Shown in pieces: positions 15,660 through 23,334 of a stretch of DNA of 64,000 nt. Where the stretch lies: NCBI GenBank assembly GCA_942493055.1, contig OW818680.1:1612001-1676000 (forward strand), in the 5' to 3' direction. Numbering within the stretch: position 1 is the stretch's first letter; the number at the start of each line of letters is the position of its first letter. Made by a program: the position numbers and the translations under genes. A model generated the notes under the pieces. It searched no databases and was not told the origin of the DNA. It saw nothing but the letters and a program-made list of their open reading frames with translations. This DNA is from CAIZQW01 sp942493055. GTDB taxonomy: Bacteria > Verrucomicrobiota > Kiritimatiellia > RFP12 > UBA1067.

Positions 15660-16796
15660 TTACCTGAATACGATGGCGGGTTCCAGACGCGCAATGCGAA
15701 AGATCCCGATGATCGCGGAAATGGCGACAATGATAAGGACTGCGGCACCGACAATTGCCGTAATCTGCCAGAGCATGAGGAAGGGGACCTTGCCGAGGCG
15801 CAGGAGGTTGTTGCCCAGGAAGGAGACAAGTCCCAGCCCGATGCCGTAGCCGATGAAACCGACCAAGACAGCCTGCGCGAGCAGCATGGCGCAGAGCTCG
15901 CCGCTGCTGGCACCCATGGCGCGGAGCGCTGCAAAATGGCGCGTATTTTCGAGCACAAAAGAGTAGAAGGTCTGTCCAGAGATTGCAGCACCAATGATAA
16001 AGCCGATGATGACAATGGTTCCGACATTGATGGGAATGCCCGTATTCTTGATATACCACATGATGGTGGACCACATGAACTCATGATGGGTGAAGGCCGC
16101 AAGCCCTGTGCGCGCGGTGATGCGGCGGGCCGTCTCCTCAGCTGAAAGGCCAGGCTGTGGAGCTGCCAGAATAAAACTGAGCATCTTACGCTGGTTGGGC
16201 GCATACTGGACTGCGCGATCATACGTCGTGAACACATACGGCCCCCCTGTGAAGGAGCGGTAGCTTTGACAGATGGCCACAATGCGCGCTTCGCGGTCAT
16301 TGATTTCAAACATGTCACCAACACCGATCGGCCGCTCACGGCCTGCGCTTAAACGTTCAACGCCAAAATCATCGAGGATCACCGTATTGGGCATGCGCAA
16401 GTCTTCAAGACGTCCGGCAATGATGCGCGTCGGCGCGCCAATCAATGTATTGTTGTCAAGTCCGACCAGGGTGATCATCTTGGAGGTGCCGTCGGTCAGG
16501 CGAGCCATCGAGATGCCTTGGAAGAGCGGCACGGCCCAGGCTACGCCATCGACGGAGCGGACACGCGTCGTGTCGGTGTCGCGCATCGGCTTGTTGTCAT
16601 TGCACTGCTCGACCTTGGGGTCAGCGACCCAGATGGGCACGTTGACGTTGCGCATCGTGGAGTAGGTCCAGGACATCAGACCGCAGAAGAGCGACATGCC
16701 CTGGGCCATGAGCAACGTCGCAAAGGTAATGCCGCTGATCAGCATGACATACTTCGCGCGATCACCGAAGAGCATTTTGAGGGCGATACGGATCAT
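15660..16796 (-). CDS. FtsX/MacB-like ABC permease (DevC type)
   Basis: 378 residues. One membrane helix near the N-terminus (about 17-40), a periplasmic domain of about 210 residues (WVADPKVEQC... TTYDRAVQYAPNQ), then three C-terminal helices (about 262-285, 310-335, 345-372). This is the FtsX topology; the lengths and IALKMLFGDRAKY start match DevC-type permeases. It ends 4 bases before the ATPase and its start overlaps the TetR gene by 4 bases, so regulator and transporter are one transcript. Confidence 0.88.
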   Translation of the reverse strand: MIRIALKMLFGDRAKYVMLISGITFATLLMAQGMSLFCGLMSWTYSTMRNVNVPIWVADPKVEQCNDNKPMRDTDTTRVRSVDGVAWAVPLFQGISMARLTDGTSKMITLVGLDNNTLIGAPTRIIAGRLEDLRMPNTVILDDFGVERLSAGRERPIGVGDMFEINDREARIVAICQSYRSFTGGPYVFTTYDRAVQYAPNQRKMLSFILAAPQPGLSAEETARRITARTGLAAFTHHEFMWSTIMWYIKNTGIPINVGTIVIIGFIIGAAISGQTFYSFVLENTRHFAALRAMGASSGELCAMLLAQAVLVGFIGYGIGLGLVSFLGNNLLRLGKVPFLMLWQITAIVGAAVLIIVAISAIIGIFRIARLEPAIVFR

Positions 16797-17482
16797 GCTT
16801 TTTCCCCTTTCCGCTTTGCGCGTGCTGCAAGTTGCTGAAAGCCTGCAGAACCAAAAGAGACGAGCGTGGCCATCAGTGCATCCACATCGGGGTTAGCCTG
16901 CGCTTTGACCAAGTCAGGGAAGGGAGGGTTGCTCACCCAGCGCAGCATGTGGATCACGCAGCCTGCGTAAAGCGCAATCCCAAGTCCTGCCTGTTCCTCG
17001 GTTAGCCCTGGGGAGACCTTACGGACGGCCTGGATAAAACGTAGCGCCACGTGTAAGAGCTCCTGCCGGAAAACATGCTGGGCAATCTCGTCCGACTCAG
17101 CAAAGGCGCGACTGAGCAGCCGATTCAGTCGGCGGCCAGTCTCTGGATTTTCAACGGCCTCCTTGATCATCACCCGGGCGAAGGCATCAAAGATCTCATC
17201 GAGCGTCGGTGGCTTTTTCCGCGCTTCCAGTGCGGAGAGTGCTGCGAGGCGGCGTTCGTTCAAGGGGCGGATACGACGGCTGAGGGCCTCGACAAAGAGG
17301 TTCTCTTTGGAGCCATAGTGATACCCTGCTGCTGCGAGGTTCACGCGGGCGCGTCGCGCAATATCACGCATCGAGACAGCATGATAACCAAAGTCGGCGA
17401 ACAACGCCTCTGCCGCATCGAGGAGTCGCTCACGCGTGGCTTCAGCATCCCGCAAAGGTCGTGTCTGTACTTTCTGATTCAT
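16793..17482 (-). CDS. TetR-family regulator, CecR/YbiH-like
   Basis: 229 residues. The N-terminal helix-turn-helix is RERLLDAAEALFADFGYHAV followed by SMRDIARRARVNLAAAGYHYGSKENLF, and the C-terminal domain (NRLLSRAFAESDEIAQHVFRQEL) is like that of CecR (DUF1956). In E. coli CecR lies beside and controls the ybhGFSR exporter, the same arrangement as here. First gene of the six-gene efflux operon, hence probably an autoregulated repressor released by an exported toxic compound. Confidence 0.87.
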   Translation of the reverse strand: MNQKVQTRPLRDAEATRERLLDAAEALFADFGYHAVSMRDIARRARVNLAAAGYHYGSKENLFVEALSRRIRPLNERRLAALSALEARKKPPTLDEIFDAFARVMIKEAVENPETGRRLNRLLSRAFAESDEIAQHVFRQELLHVALRFIQAVRKVSPGLTEEQAGLGIALYAGCVIHMLRWVSNPPFPDLVKAQANPDVDALMATLVSFGSAGFQQLAARAKRKGEKA

Positions 17483-17550
17483 ACGTTTGTTTTAAGCATA
17501 GCATGAGAGGGGAAACAGGTCAAGGTAGGAGGTTTCCCTATAACGTGAGC

Positions 17551-17607
17551 TGGGGGAGCGGAACGCCTTCGCGTTCCGGTCGGCGCGGGAAGCCGCGCCG
17601 CTCCAGG
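17551..17607. repeat. double-hairpin element with complementary loops
   Basis: Core 17555-17604: outer stem GGAGC/GCTCC encloses GGAACGC-CTTC-GCGTTCC and GGCGCGG-GAAG-CCGCGCC. Loops CTTC and GAAG are exact reverse complements. Sits between the ends of nrfA (17647) and the divergent TetR promoter region (17482). It could serve nrfA as a terminator-like structure, but there is no T run. Confidence 0.7.
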
Positions 17608-17646
17608 GATTATTTAATCCGTCCTGCCAGTCCGCTTGGGGAACGC

Positions 17647-19095
17647 TTACTGTTTCACAGAAATGGGATGCGAGACGCTGAGGCGTCCGCGATGCGCCAG
17701 GTCGATGGCTTCGGCCAGCAGGCGCGCGGACTCTTGCGGCGCGTGGAAGCCCATCGAGTTCTCGGCTGCCACAAAGTCCAAGCGCCACTGCGCCTGCCGT
17801 TGGAGGGCGCGGGCCTCGACAAGCGCGGCATCAGGAACCCCTGCCTTCTTGAGTTCCGACAGCGTCTGGATCAACCCAACAGTCGCCTCCTCTGCACGCG
17901 ACATCAACGCCTGGGTCCTGTTCTGGATTGCTTCAGCGCGCGCCAGGATCTCCTTTTCACTGTAGCGGTGGCAAACCTGACAGGAGCGCGCCGGGGCAAG
18001 CAAGGGGCTGCGCACGTGATGGTCGCTGACCTTGATCGCGCCCTCGCGTATATACGGCATGTGGCAATCGGCGCAGGCCACGCCGCTGCGGGCGTGTATC
18101 CCCTGGCTCCAGAGTTCAAATTCCGGATGCTGAGCCTTCAGCACTTTCGCACCGCTTGCGGCATGCATCCAGTCCGTATGCTCCACCTGATTATAGTAGG
18201 CTTCAATCTTCTCAGCCTGGATTCCCTGATGCCACGGATAGGTGAGCCGTTTCTCCGGACCTTTGAAGTAGTACTCGACATGGCACTGCGCACAGACCAT
18301 GGAGCGCATCTCCTGCCGGGAGGCCTCCACGTTGACATCATAGTCCTTGCCGCGCTTCCCTGCCCGCCAGCGCATGATGCTGGGCAGGTGCGGCACGGGC
18401 GTGTCGTCCTTTGCCAGTTCGCGAAGACCGTTGAGCAATCCAGGGCGGGTGATACGGAGTTGCATGGAGGCCGGGTCATGGCAGTCGATGCAGGAGACTG
18501 GATGCTGGATCAGCTTACGCCCCTTGGCATCGACCATAGCGCGAGCCTCAGCGTAGGGCATGGCACAGAGGGTCTCGAACCCTTTCATGACCTCTTCCTG
18601 GGGTGATGCGCCAGCCTTGCGCCCCATCTCACGATAGGCAGGTATGACGGAAGCATGGCAGTGGAGGCAGGCGCCTGGCTGCTTGAATTGTTTGACGCGC
18701 ACGGTCTCCTCCTGGTCCGAGAGCATATAGGCGTGTCCGCGTTCCTCACGATAGTCCACGCCAAAGGCGTAACCCTGAAAGATCACCCGCCAGCGTGGGT
18801 CCGCATCGAGTTTCTGGAAGGCCTCGCTGCCGCCGTGTCGGGTCCGCTCCGTATCCACGGTCCGGCGGTAGGAGTCATACTGGCGCGGGTAGTTCTTGCC
18901 CCACTCGGCAGGATCATCGATAGCCTCGCTCAGATTGACAATCTGAAAGACGGTTTGTTGCGCCTCGGCCTTGTGAACCATGATGTTGCGCCAGAGTGCC
19001 AGCACGCCGATGGTTGCGGAGGCTGTAATAAGGGCGACAACCGCATACAGAAATTTCGAACCGTAGGGATGATGGACAGGCATTTTCTCTAACAT
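17647..19095 (-). CDS. nrfA: ammonia-forming cytochrome c nitrite reductase, all-CXXCH type
   Basis: 482 residues from ATG 19095, with AAGAGG 7 bases before it. An N-terminal signal/anchor (about 14-34) exports the protein. Five haem motifs: CLHCH 143-147, CIDCH 202-206, CAQCH 268-272, CADCH 341-345, CQVCH 372-376. The first, which binds the catalytic haem, usually reads CXXCK; here it is CXXCH, a variant known in some NrfA. QCHVEYYF, TYPWHQG and SDHHVRSP are family signatures around the calcium site and active site. Reduces nitrite to ammonium with six electrons from NrfH in anaerobic respiration. Confidence 0.95.
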   Translation of the reverse strand: MLEKMPVHHPYGSKFLYAVVALITASATIGVLALWRNIMVHKAEAQQTVFQIVNLSEAIDDPAEWGKNYPRQYDSYRRTVDTERTRHGGSEAFQKLDADPRWRVIFQGYAFGVDYREERGHAYMLSDQEETVRVKQFKQPGACLHCHASVIPAYREMGRKAGASPQEEVMKGFETLCAMPYAEARAMVDAKGRKLIQHPVSCIDCHDPASMQLRITRPGLLNGLRELAKDDTPVPHLPSIMRWRAGKRGKDYDVNVEASRQEMRSMVCAQCHVEYYFKGPEKRLTYPWHQGIQAEKIEAYYNQVEHTDWMHAASGAKVLKAQHPEFELWSQGIHARSGVACADCHMPYIREGAIKVSDHHVRSPLLAPARSCQVCHRYSEKEILARAEAIQNRTQALMSRAEEATVGLIQTLSELKKAGVPDAALVEARALQRQAQWRLDFVAAENSMGFHAPQESARLLAEAIDLAHRGRLSVSHPISVKQ

Positions 19096-19112
19096 AGTGG
19101 AACCTCTTTCAT

Positions 19113-19583
19113 TTAACGGGTGGGCCCGTGGCCGACCTGGCTGTGGCAGCGGGCGCAACTGAAATCGTGGCCTCGGTCTTTATCACGCGCGCGCATCTCG
19201 CTGACGAGTGCGGCGTGGCAGCGTACGCAGTTGTTTTGCACGATCCTGGCGCTTACCGGACGGATCAGGATCGGCTCGTGAAAATTCTGAAGCGTGAAAG
19301 CCTTGGAGTGCCCGAAGCCGTTTTCGCCCTTGACCAGATACTTGGTCACAGGATGGCTGGGGAGATGGCAGTCGTTGCAGGTGGCGTGGGCGTGGTGGCT
19401 GGCCTTCTGCCAGCCGTCATAATGGTCACGCATGATATGGCAGTTCATGCAGGTCTTCGGTTCATTGCCGAGGTAGGAGAGCCCTTCGCCTTCACGAAAG
19501 GTATACGCCCCTGCTCCGATGAAAATTCCGAACAGGGCGAAGAGAAGGAGCACAGATTTATCGATGGATGCGAACATTTTCAT
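19113..19583 (-). CDS. nrfH: NrfH-type tetrahaem quinol dehydrogenase
   Basis: 156 residues. An N-terminal membrane helix (about 9-27) precedes four haem motifs: CMNCH 45-49, CNDCH 69-73, CVRCH 119-123 and CARCH 143-147. NapC/NirT/NrfH family: oxidises menaquinol and hands electrons to NrfA. Located 17 bases upstream of nrfA, the standard order. Regulation is probably linked to anoxia or nitrite; two inverted repeats lie in the leader. Confidence 0.95.
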   Translation of the reverse strand: MKMFASIDKSVLLLFALFGIFIGAGAYTFREGEGLSYLGNEPKTCMNCHIMRDHYDGWQKASHHAHATCNDCHLPSHPVTKYLVKGENGFGHSKAFTLQNFHEPILIRPVSARIVQNNCVRCHAALVSEMRARDKDRGHDFSCARCHSQVGHGPTR

Positions 19584-19636
19584 ACCCCACCAGCATCCAA
19601 CAACTCACCAGTAAAAAACTTCCTATTAAACATAGT

Positions 19637-19665
19637 TTGACTGTATCAAAACAGCGTATGCTGTT
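19637..19665 (-). promoter_or_regulatory. inverted repeats upstream of nrfH
   Basis: Two adjacent dyads lie about 55-80 bases upstream of the nrfH ATG: TTGACTGTATCAA (19637-19649), resembling an imperfect FNR/CRP-type box with one base less in the spacer, and AACAGC-GTAT-GCTGTT (19650-19665), a perfect 6-bp dyad. They are candidates for oxygen or nitrite control; the regulator is not in the window. Confidence 0.4.
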
Positions 19666-19731
19666 CAAGGACAGTCGGGTACAAATATTTTTTGCTGACG
19701 TTTAGGCGAGAGGAAAGTGGTTGGAATCTTT

Positions 19732-19838
19732 TTTGGAGTGCGGTGACAAACCGGCGGCAGCCGGAGCGGCACCGCTTTCAGGCCCGTGCCACGCGAAAGC
19801 GGTGTCGCGCGGAATACCGCTTGCCACCGCACTCCAAA
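19732..19838. repeat. 107-base branched palindrome, copy 1
   Basis: Outer arms TTTGGAGTGCGGTG/CACCGCACTCCAAA pair over 14 bp; inside are ACCGCTTTC/GAAAGCGGT and smaller hairpins. A second copy in the opposite orientation is at 57316-57423 and shares GCAAGCGGTATTCCGCGCGA, AAAGCGGTGCCGC and the outer arm. Lies in the 19584-19892 gap between the divergent nrfH and zincin genes. Confidence 0.8.
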
Positions 19839-19892
19839 TTTAGAACCATTCAGGGATTGCCCGGATGAACCTTATTCAGTAAACTCATCGCT

Positions 19893-20264
19893 ATGAGTGT
19901 GGACTGGACTGAAATAGCGGATCACGAAGTGCAAACGGTGTGTGCTGCCTTACCGGCGGATCTTCGTGCCTGTCTCGCAGATCTCAGGATCACGCTCGAT
20001 CCACGGCCGCGTCCGGATGAAGAGATGGAGGAGGGTGATGACGAGAACCTGCTCGGACTCTTCGAGGGCCCCTGCTACGCCGAGCTTCCCGACAACGCTG
20101 ATCCCATGCCCAGCGCCATCCGGCTCTACATTGAGAACCTGCGCGATGAGGCCGAGGACGATCCCAAACGTTTCCGGCACGAAGTCCGCAAGACCCTGCT
20201 CCACGAACTCGGCCACTACCTCGGCCTCGAAGAAGACGACCTTGATAAACGCGGACTGGCGTGA
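19893..20264 (+). CDS. small zincin-type metallopeptidase (DUF1025-like)
   Basis: 123 residues. LLHELGHYLGLEEDDLDKRG (about 103-122) contains HExxHxxGLxxxD: two His and Glu for zinc and catalysis and an Asp as third ligand, the signature of the minimal gluzincin-like family with PF06262. The N-terminal part is acidic (RPDEEMEEGDDEN). Members are about 120-130 residues and lack an established substrate. Stands alone; no clear operon partner. Confidence 0.83.
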   Translation: MSVDWTEIADHEVQTVCAALPADLRACLADLRITLDPRPRPDEEMEEGDDENLLGLFEGPCYAELPDNADPMPSAIRLYIENLRDEAEDDPKRFRHEVRKTLLHELGHYLGLEEDDLDKRGLA

Positions 20265-20350
20265 CGGAACGACACGCGTGCCGCGCGGGGCGGTGCAGCG
20301 GCAGTCGGCAGTACCAGTTGGCAGTTAAACCCTAGGAATATACTGAGGAG

Positions 20351-20441
20351 AAAACTTCTTAAATTAAGAGTTAAAAGTTAAACGTTGAGAGTTAAAAGTT
20401 TGAACGTTTAACGCTCAACTCCCAACTCTTAACGCTTAAGT
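20351..20441. repeat. AT-rich word repeat with inverted arms
   Basis: TTAAGAGTTAAAAGTTAAACGTTGAGAG is followed by TTTAACGCTCAACTCCCAACTCTTAACGCTTAA, that is, direct AGTTAAAAGTT words and their inverted counterparts. A related phrase (TTACTTTTAACTTAAAACTT) is at about 42978-43000. Between convergently unrelated genes; no gene in it. Described in two shorter pieces: direct arm about 20355-20390, inverted arm about 20402-20441. Confidence 0.5.
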
Positions 20442-20535
20442 TGAAATAAGGCAATTAGAAGTTACTGACAACCCCCTCGACATCCGGTGTGCGAAACGAT
20501 ATACTAAAAAGCCTATTTTAAAAACGGAGGTTTCT

Positions 20536-20985
20536 ATGGCATCTGTCGTGATGGATCAGTTGATGGCGGACATTAAAGAGGCGATGATAACGAAGAACAG
20601 CGAGGCGCTGCTGGCCTTGCGCACCTTGCATGCGGCAATCAAGGACCAGACGGTCAACGCTGGCATTGAGGTGACGGACGAGATTGTTACCAGTGTCGTG
20701 GGCAAGGCCATCAAGCAGCGCCTCGATGCGATTGAGCAGTTCACAACAGCAAGCCGTCAGGATCTGGTCGACACCGAGCAGAAGCAGATTAACCTCTTCC
20801 GCAAGTACCAGCCTCAGCAGTTGGATCGCGCGCAGATCGAGGTCCTTGTGCAGGAATGTATCGCCGAGAGCGGCGCGACCACCAAGAAGGAGATGGGCAA
20901 GGTCATGGCATTGCTCATGCCCAAGGTCAAAGGGCGCTCGGATGGTAAGCTGGTCAATCAGGTCGTGCAATCGTTGCTGGCGTAA
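20536..20985 (+). CDS. GatB/YqeY domain protein
   Basis: 149 residues with GGAGG before the ATG. Single YqeY domain: IKEAMITKNSEALLALRTLH near the start, KAIKQRLDAIEQF, then KYQPQQL and GKVMALLMPKVKGRSDGKLVNQVV. The domain is the tRNA-binding tail of GatB standing alone; its cellular role is not settled, possibly tRNA-linked quality control. The last 32 bases overlap the convergent cutC gene. Confidence 0.92.
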   Translation: MASVVMDQLMADIKEAMITKNSEALLALRTLHAAIKDQTVNAGIEVTDEIVTSVVGKAIKQRLDAIEQFTTASRQDLVDTEQKQINLFRKYQPQQLDRAQIEVLVQECIAESGATTKKEMGKVMALLMPKVKGRSDGKLVNQVVQSLLA

Positions 20986-21658
20986 AAGCACTGTCAACAA
21001 ATCTATTAATCTTTGCAGGAAGAACCGGATGCGCGTAGCTCGCCTGTTCCCGCACGGCGCGTCCCAGGTGAATGCGCGAGATGCCGGCTTGCGCGAGGAC
21101 AGGGATATCCCGCTCTGTAATGCCGCCCCCGACAATCAGTTGCGGCGAGCCCAGCGAATTAAGTTCTTTTAAGAGCGGCAATTTTTCTTCAAGCGGTTTG
21201 GCATTACCGGAGGAGAGGACGCTTTGCACGCCCAGCGCCTGAAGCTGGCTAAAGGCTGAGACCTGATCGCTCACACGCTCAATGGCGCGATGGAATGTAA
21301 CCAACAGGGGGCTGGCCAGCGCCACGAGTTCAGCCGTGCGTTGCAGATCGATCTCGCCGTTCTTCTCGAGGATGCCCAGCACAACGCCCTCAGCCCGCGT
21401 GGTCTTCACAAAGGAGATGAGCTGGCGCATCTCGTCATACTCTGAGGGCGTAAACACAAAGTCACGGCCTGTCGGACGGATCATGATGCGCACCGGCAAA
21501 CGGCTGTCCTCGGTGACCTGCGCGATGAGCTCTCTTGAGGGCGAGAGGCCGTCCGCGGCCATGTCGGCGCAGAGTTCAATGCGGGAGGCCTTTGAATCAT
21601 TGATGCGAACCACGTCGTCCAGAGAGGTCGCAATAATTTCCAGGAAGAGCTTTTGCAT
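20954..21658 (-). CDS. cutC: CutC family protein
   Basis: 234 residues, full-length TIM-barrel CutC. RIELCADMAADGLSPS (about 27-42), VRIMIRPTGRDFVFTPSEYD, and FHRAIERV, LSSGNAKPLEEK, LIVGGGITERDIP follow the family. The name comes from copper homeostasis in E. coli, although the biochemical activity remains uncertain. Last gene of the minus-strand run that starts with the large dihaem protein; convergent overlap with yqeY by 32 bases. Confidence 0.92.
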   Translation of the reverse strand: MQKLFLEIIATSLDDVVRINDSKASRIELCADMAADGLSPSRELIAQVTEDSRLPVRIMIRPTGRDFVFTPSEYDEMRQLISFVKTTRAEGVVLGILEKNGEIDLQRTAELVALASPLLVTFHRAIERVSDQVSAFSQLQALGVQSVLSSGNAKPLEEKLPLLKELNSLGSPQLIVGGGITERDIPVLAQAGISRIHLGRAVREQASYAHPVLPAKINRFVDSAFTPATIARPD

Positions 21659-21680
21659 GGCATCTCACGTGCGGAGCGAA

Positions 21681-22019
21681 TTACTCGCCATAGAAGACCA
21701 GGCGGCGGCGCTCGTAGGTCTTATTCAAAACCGACAAGGTGATCAGGTCCGCATAGCGGACTTCCGTCATGTTTGCCTTCTTCATGGCCTCCTGAACCGC
21801 GCGGTTCGTCCAGATGACGGTGATCTTCAACCGGCTGATGGGCTCCTTGATCTGCGTGATGTCCACGGTGCAGTGCTTCGACCCCACATGGTTACGCTGC
21901 TCATCCGGAAAATCATACGGCTCAACCATGCGCGTATACACATAACCACTGGGCGAGTAACAGCCCGTGGTCAGGAGTAAGAGCGCAAAGCAAAGGCTTA
22001 TGGTCAGTTTAGTTGCCAT
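21681..22019 (-). CDS. TRL-like small lipoprotein
   Basis: 112 residues. Lipoprotein signal MATKLTISLCFALLLLTTGC. The mature part ends with VRYADLITLSVLNKTYERRR and LVFYGE, the pattern of TRL-domain proteins (tRNA-associated-locus-like; Y-A-D-...-Y-L-N), and is paralogous to the next gene upstream, whose stop it overlaps by 11 bases. Function unknown. Confidence 0.7.
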   Translation of the reverse strand: MATKLTISLCFALLLLTTGCYSPSGYVYTRMVEPYDFPDEQRNHVGSKHCTVDITQIKEPISRLKITVIWTNRAVQEAMKKANMTEVRYADLITLSVLNKTYERRRLVFYGE

Positions 22020-22305
22020 AGATAATCGTCGTCCGGCTCATGTAGAGTCCTGCACAGATGTTCAGGTATTCGACATCCGCATATTCAATCGTGGTCAGAC
22101 CGCCATTGGCAGCCGCCTTCTGCAAGCCAGCATCGCCCCACGCCAGCAGCCAGCAATAGGAGCGCGCCGTGGCCTCTCCCGACTTGTTGACGGTTTTTGT
22201 ATTGCGAAACTCACTGCTCATCGGCACACGCACCTGCGAATAGATGCAGCCCGAAAGCCACAGGCATGCGCATCCCGTTAGAAGAACAAAACAGCGCTTG
22301 ATCAT
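22009..22305 (-). CDS. TRL-like small lipoprotein
   Basis: 98 residues from ATG 22305, with AAGGAG 7 bases before it. MIKRCFVLLTGCACLWLSGC is a lipoprotein signal. SYCWLLAWGDAGLQKAAANG and TTIEYADVEYLNICAGLY are the TRL-domain core. It follows the AraC regulator by 19 bases and overlaps the related gene downstream. Confidence 0.75.
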   Translation of the reverse strand: MIKRCFVLLTGCACLWLSGCIYSQVRVPMSSEFRNTKTVNKSGEATARSYCWLLAWGDAGLQKAAANGGLTTIEYADVEYLNICAGLYMSRTTIIYGN

Positions 22306-22324
22306 AGAGGAACTCCTTCTTTTA

Positions 22325-23329
22325 TTATACGGTTGTTTTACGATACTGAAGCGGGGTTGTGCCATACTTCTGCGTAAAGATTTCGATGAAATAACTCGGC
22401 CGGTTAAAGCCTGATTTTTCACAGATATCCTTCAAGGGCAGGGTTGTCGACTTCAATAATTCGATTGCATGGCCCATTCTCACCCGCTGCAGAAACTTCG
22501 CCGGCGTCTCACCGGTCAAGGTGATAAACTGATTGGTGAAGTGTGTCGTGCCCATGTCACAGGCTTCCGCCATGGACTGGACGCTCCAAGGCTCCTGTAT
22601 GCGTGAGGGCAACCTTTCAAGAAACATCCGCACGGTGCGCACCGAATCCGTCAACCCCTGATTATAGACTGGCGGACAGCTCTCCAGTTCTGCCAGCAAC
22701 CGGATGAAGATCGCATTCGCCGCCACGGCCATCTGGCTGCCGCGATAGGGCATATTGGGCGTCTTGGCCAGTTCCACAAAATCGACAAAGGTCTTCGTAA
22801 ATTCCGGCGACATGGAGCGGACGGCATCCTCGTTATAGCGCAGCGCATTTGTCAGTGCTTTCAACTCAGGCTTCGTGAGGAGCAACCACTTGGGCCACAC
22901 CCAGGCCTGATGCGGATGCCTAACGCCGACATCAAACATCAGCCAGCCCAGTTTGCCCTTTGCAAAACAGGGATTTCCCAGGGAGTGTATCTGCCACGGG
23001 CGCGTAATCATGAGCTGGTTCGGGCGGATTACATACGAACGTCCTTCGATCGTGATCGGCATTTCACCCTGCAAGGACATGATGAACTTGATGCCCTCAT
23101 TCTGATGGGGCGGCAAGCCATAATGCTGCTCGCTGATCGTCTTCCAGACCCCGCAGGAGTTGACCCCCGGGACCTCGTCTTTTCTGAGTTTCTCGCCAGG
23201 ATATTTATACCGCCCGAAACAGTGCAGGTCAATCTCCTTGGCCTGCGCCGCGAGCGAGACGCCCTGACAATCGTCAGCGCGTACAATTTTTTCTCCTGTA
23301 ATATAACTCAGAGGTTGCATGATCTTCAC
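22325..23329 (-). CDS. AraC-family transcriptional regulator
   Basis: 334 residues, GTG start 5 bases after the stop of the large upstream gene. A cupin-like sensor half (about 75-140; IKFIMSLQGEMPITIEGRSY) is followed by two helix-turn-helix units at the C-terminus (MAEACDMGTTHFTNQFITLT and LKDICEKSGFNRPSYFIEIF with TPLQYRK). In these bacteria such regulators usually sense sugars. Position suggests it is co-transcribed with, and may control, the dihaem-SUMF1 gene. Confidence 0.88.
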   Translation of the reverse strand: MKIMQPLSYITGEKIVRADDCQGVSLAAQAKEIDLHCFGRYKYPGEKLRKDEVPGVNSCGVWKTISEQHYGLPPHQNEGIKFIMSLQGEMPITIEGRSYVIRPNQLMITRPWQIHSLGNPCFAKGKLGWLMFDVGVRHPHQAWVWPKWLLLTKPELKALTNALRYNEDAVRSMSPEFTKTFVDFVELAKTPNMPYRGSQMAVAANAIFIRLLAELESCPPVYNQGLTDSVRTVRMFLERLPSRIQEPWSVQSMAEACDMGTTHFTNQFITLTGETPAKFLQRVRMGHAIELLKSTTLPLKDICEKSGFNRPSYFIEIFTQKYGTTPLQYRKTTV

Positions 23330-23334
23330 GCTTC

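Noticed and set aside
15656..16339. Long N-terminal extension of the ABC ATPase
   Set aside because: It overlaps the permease gene in another frame and is Ser/Arg/Pro-rich; the GTG at 15655 gives the normal length.
17461..18606. 381-codon plus-strand open frame across nrfA
   Set aside because: Lies opposite all haem motifs of nrfA; no family resemblance.
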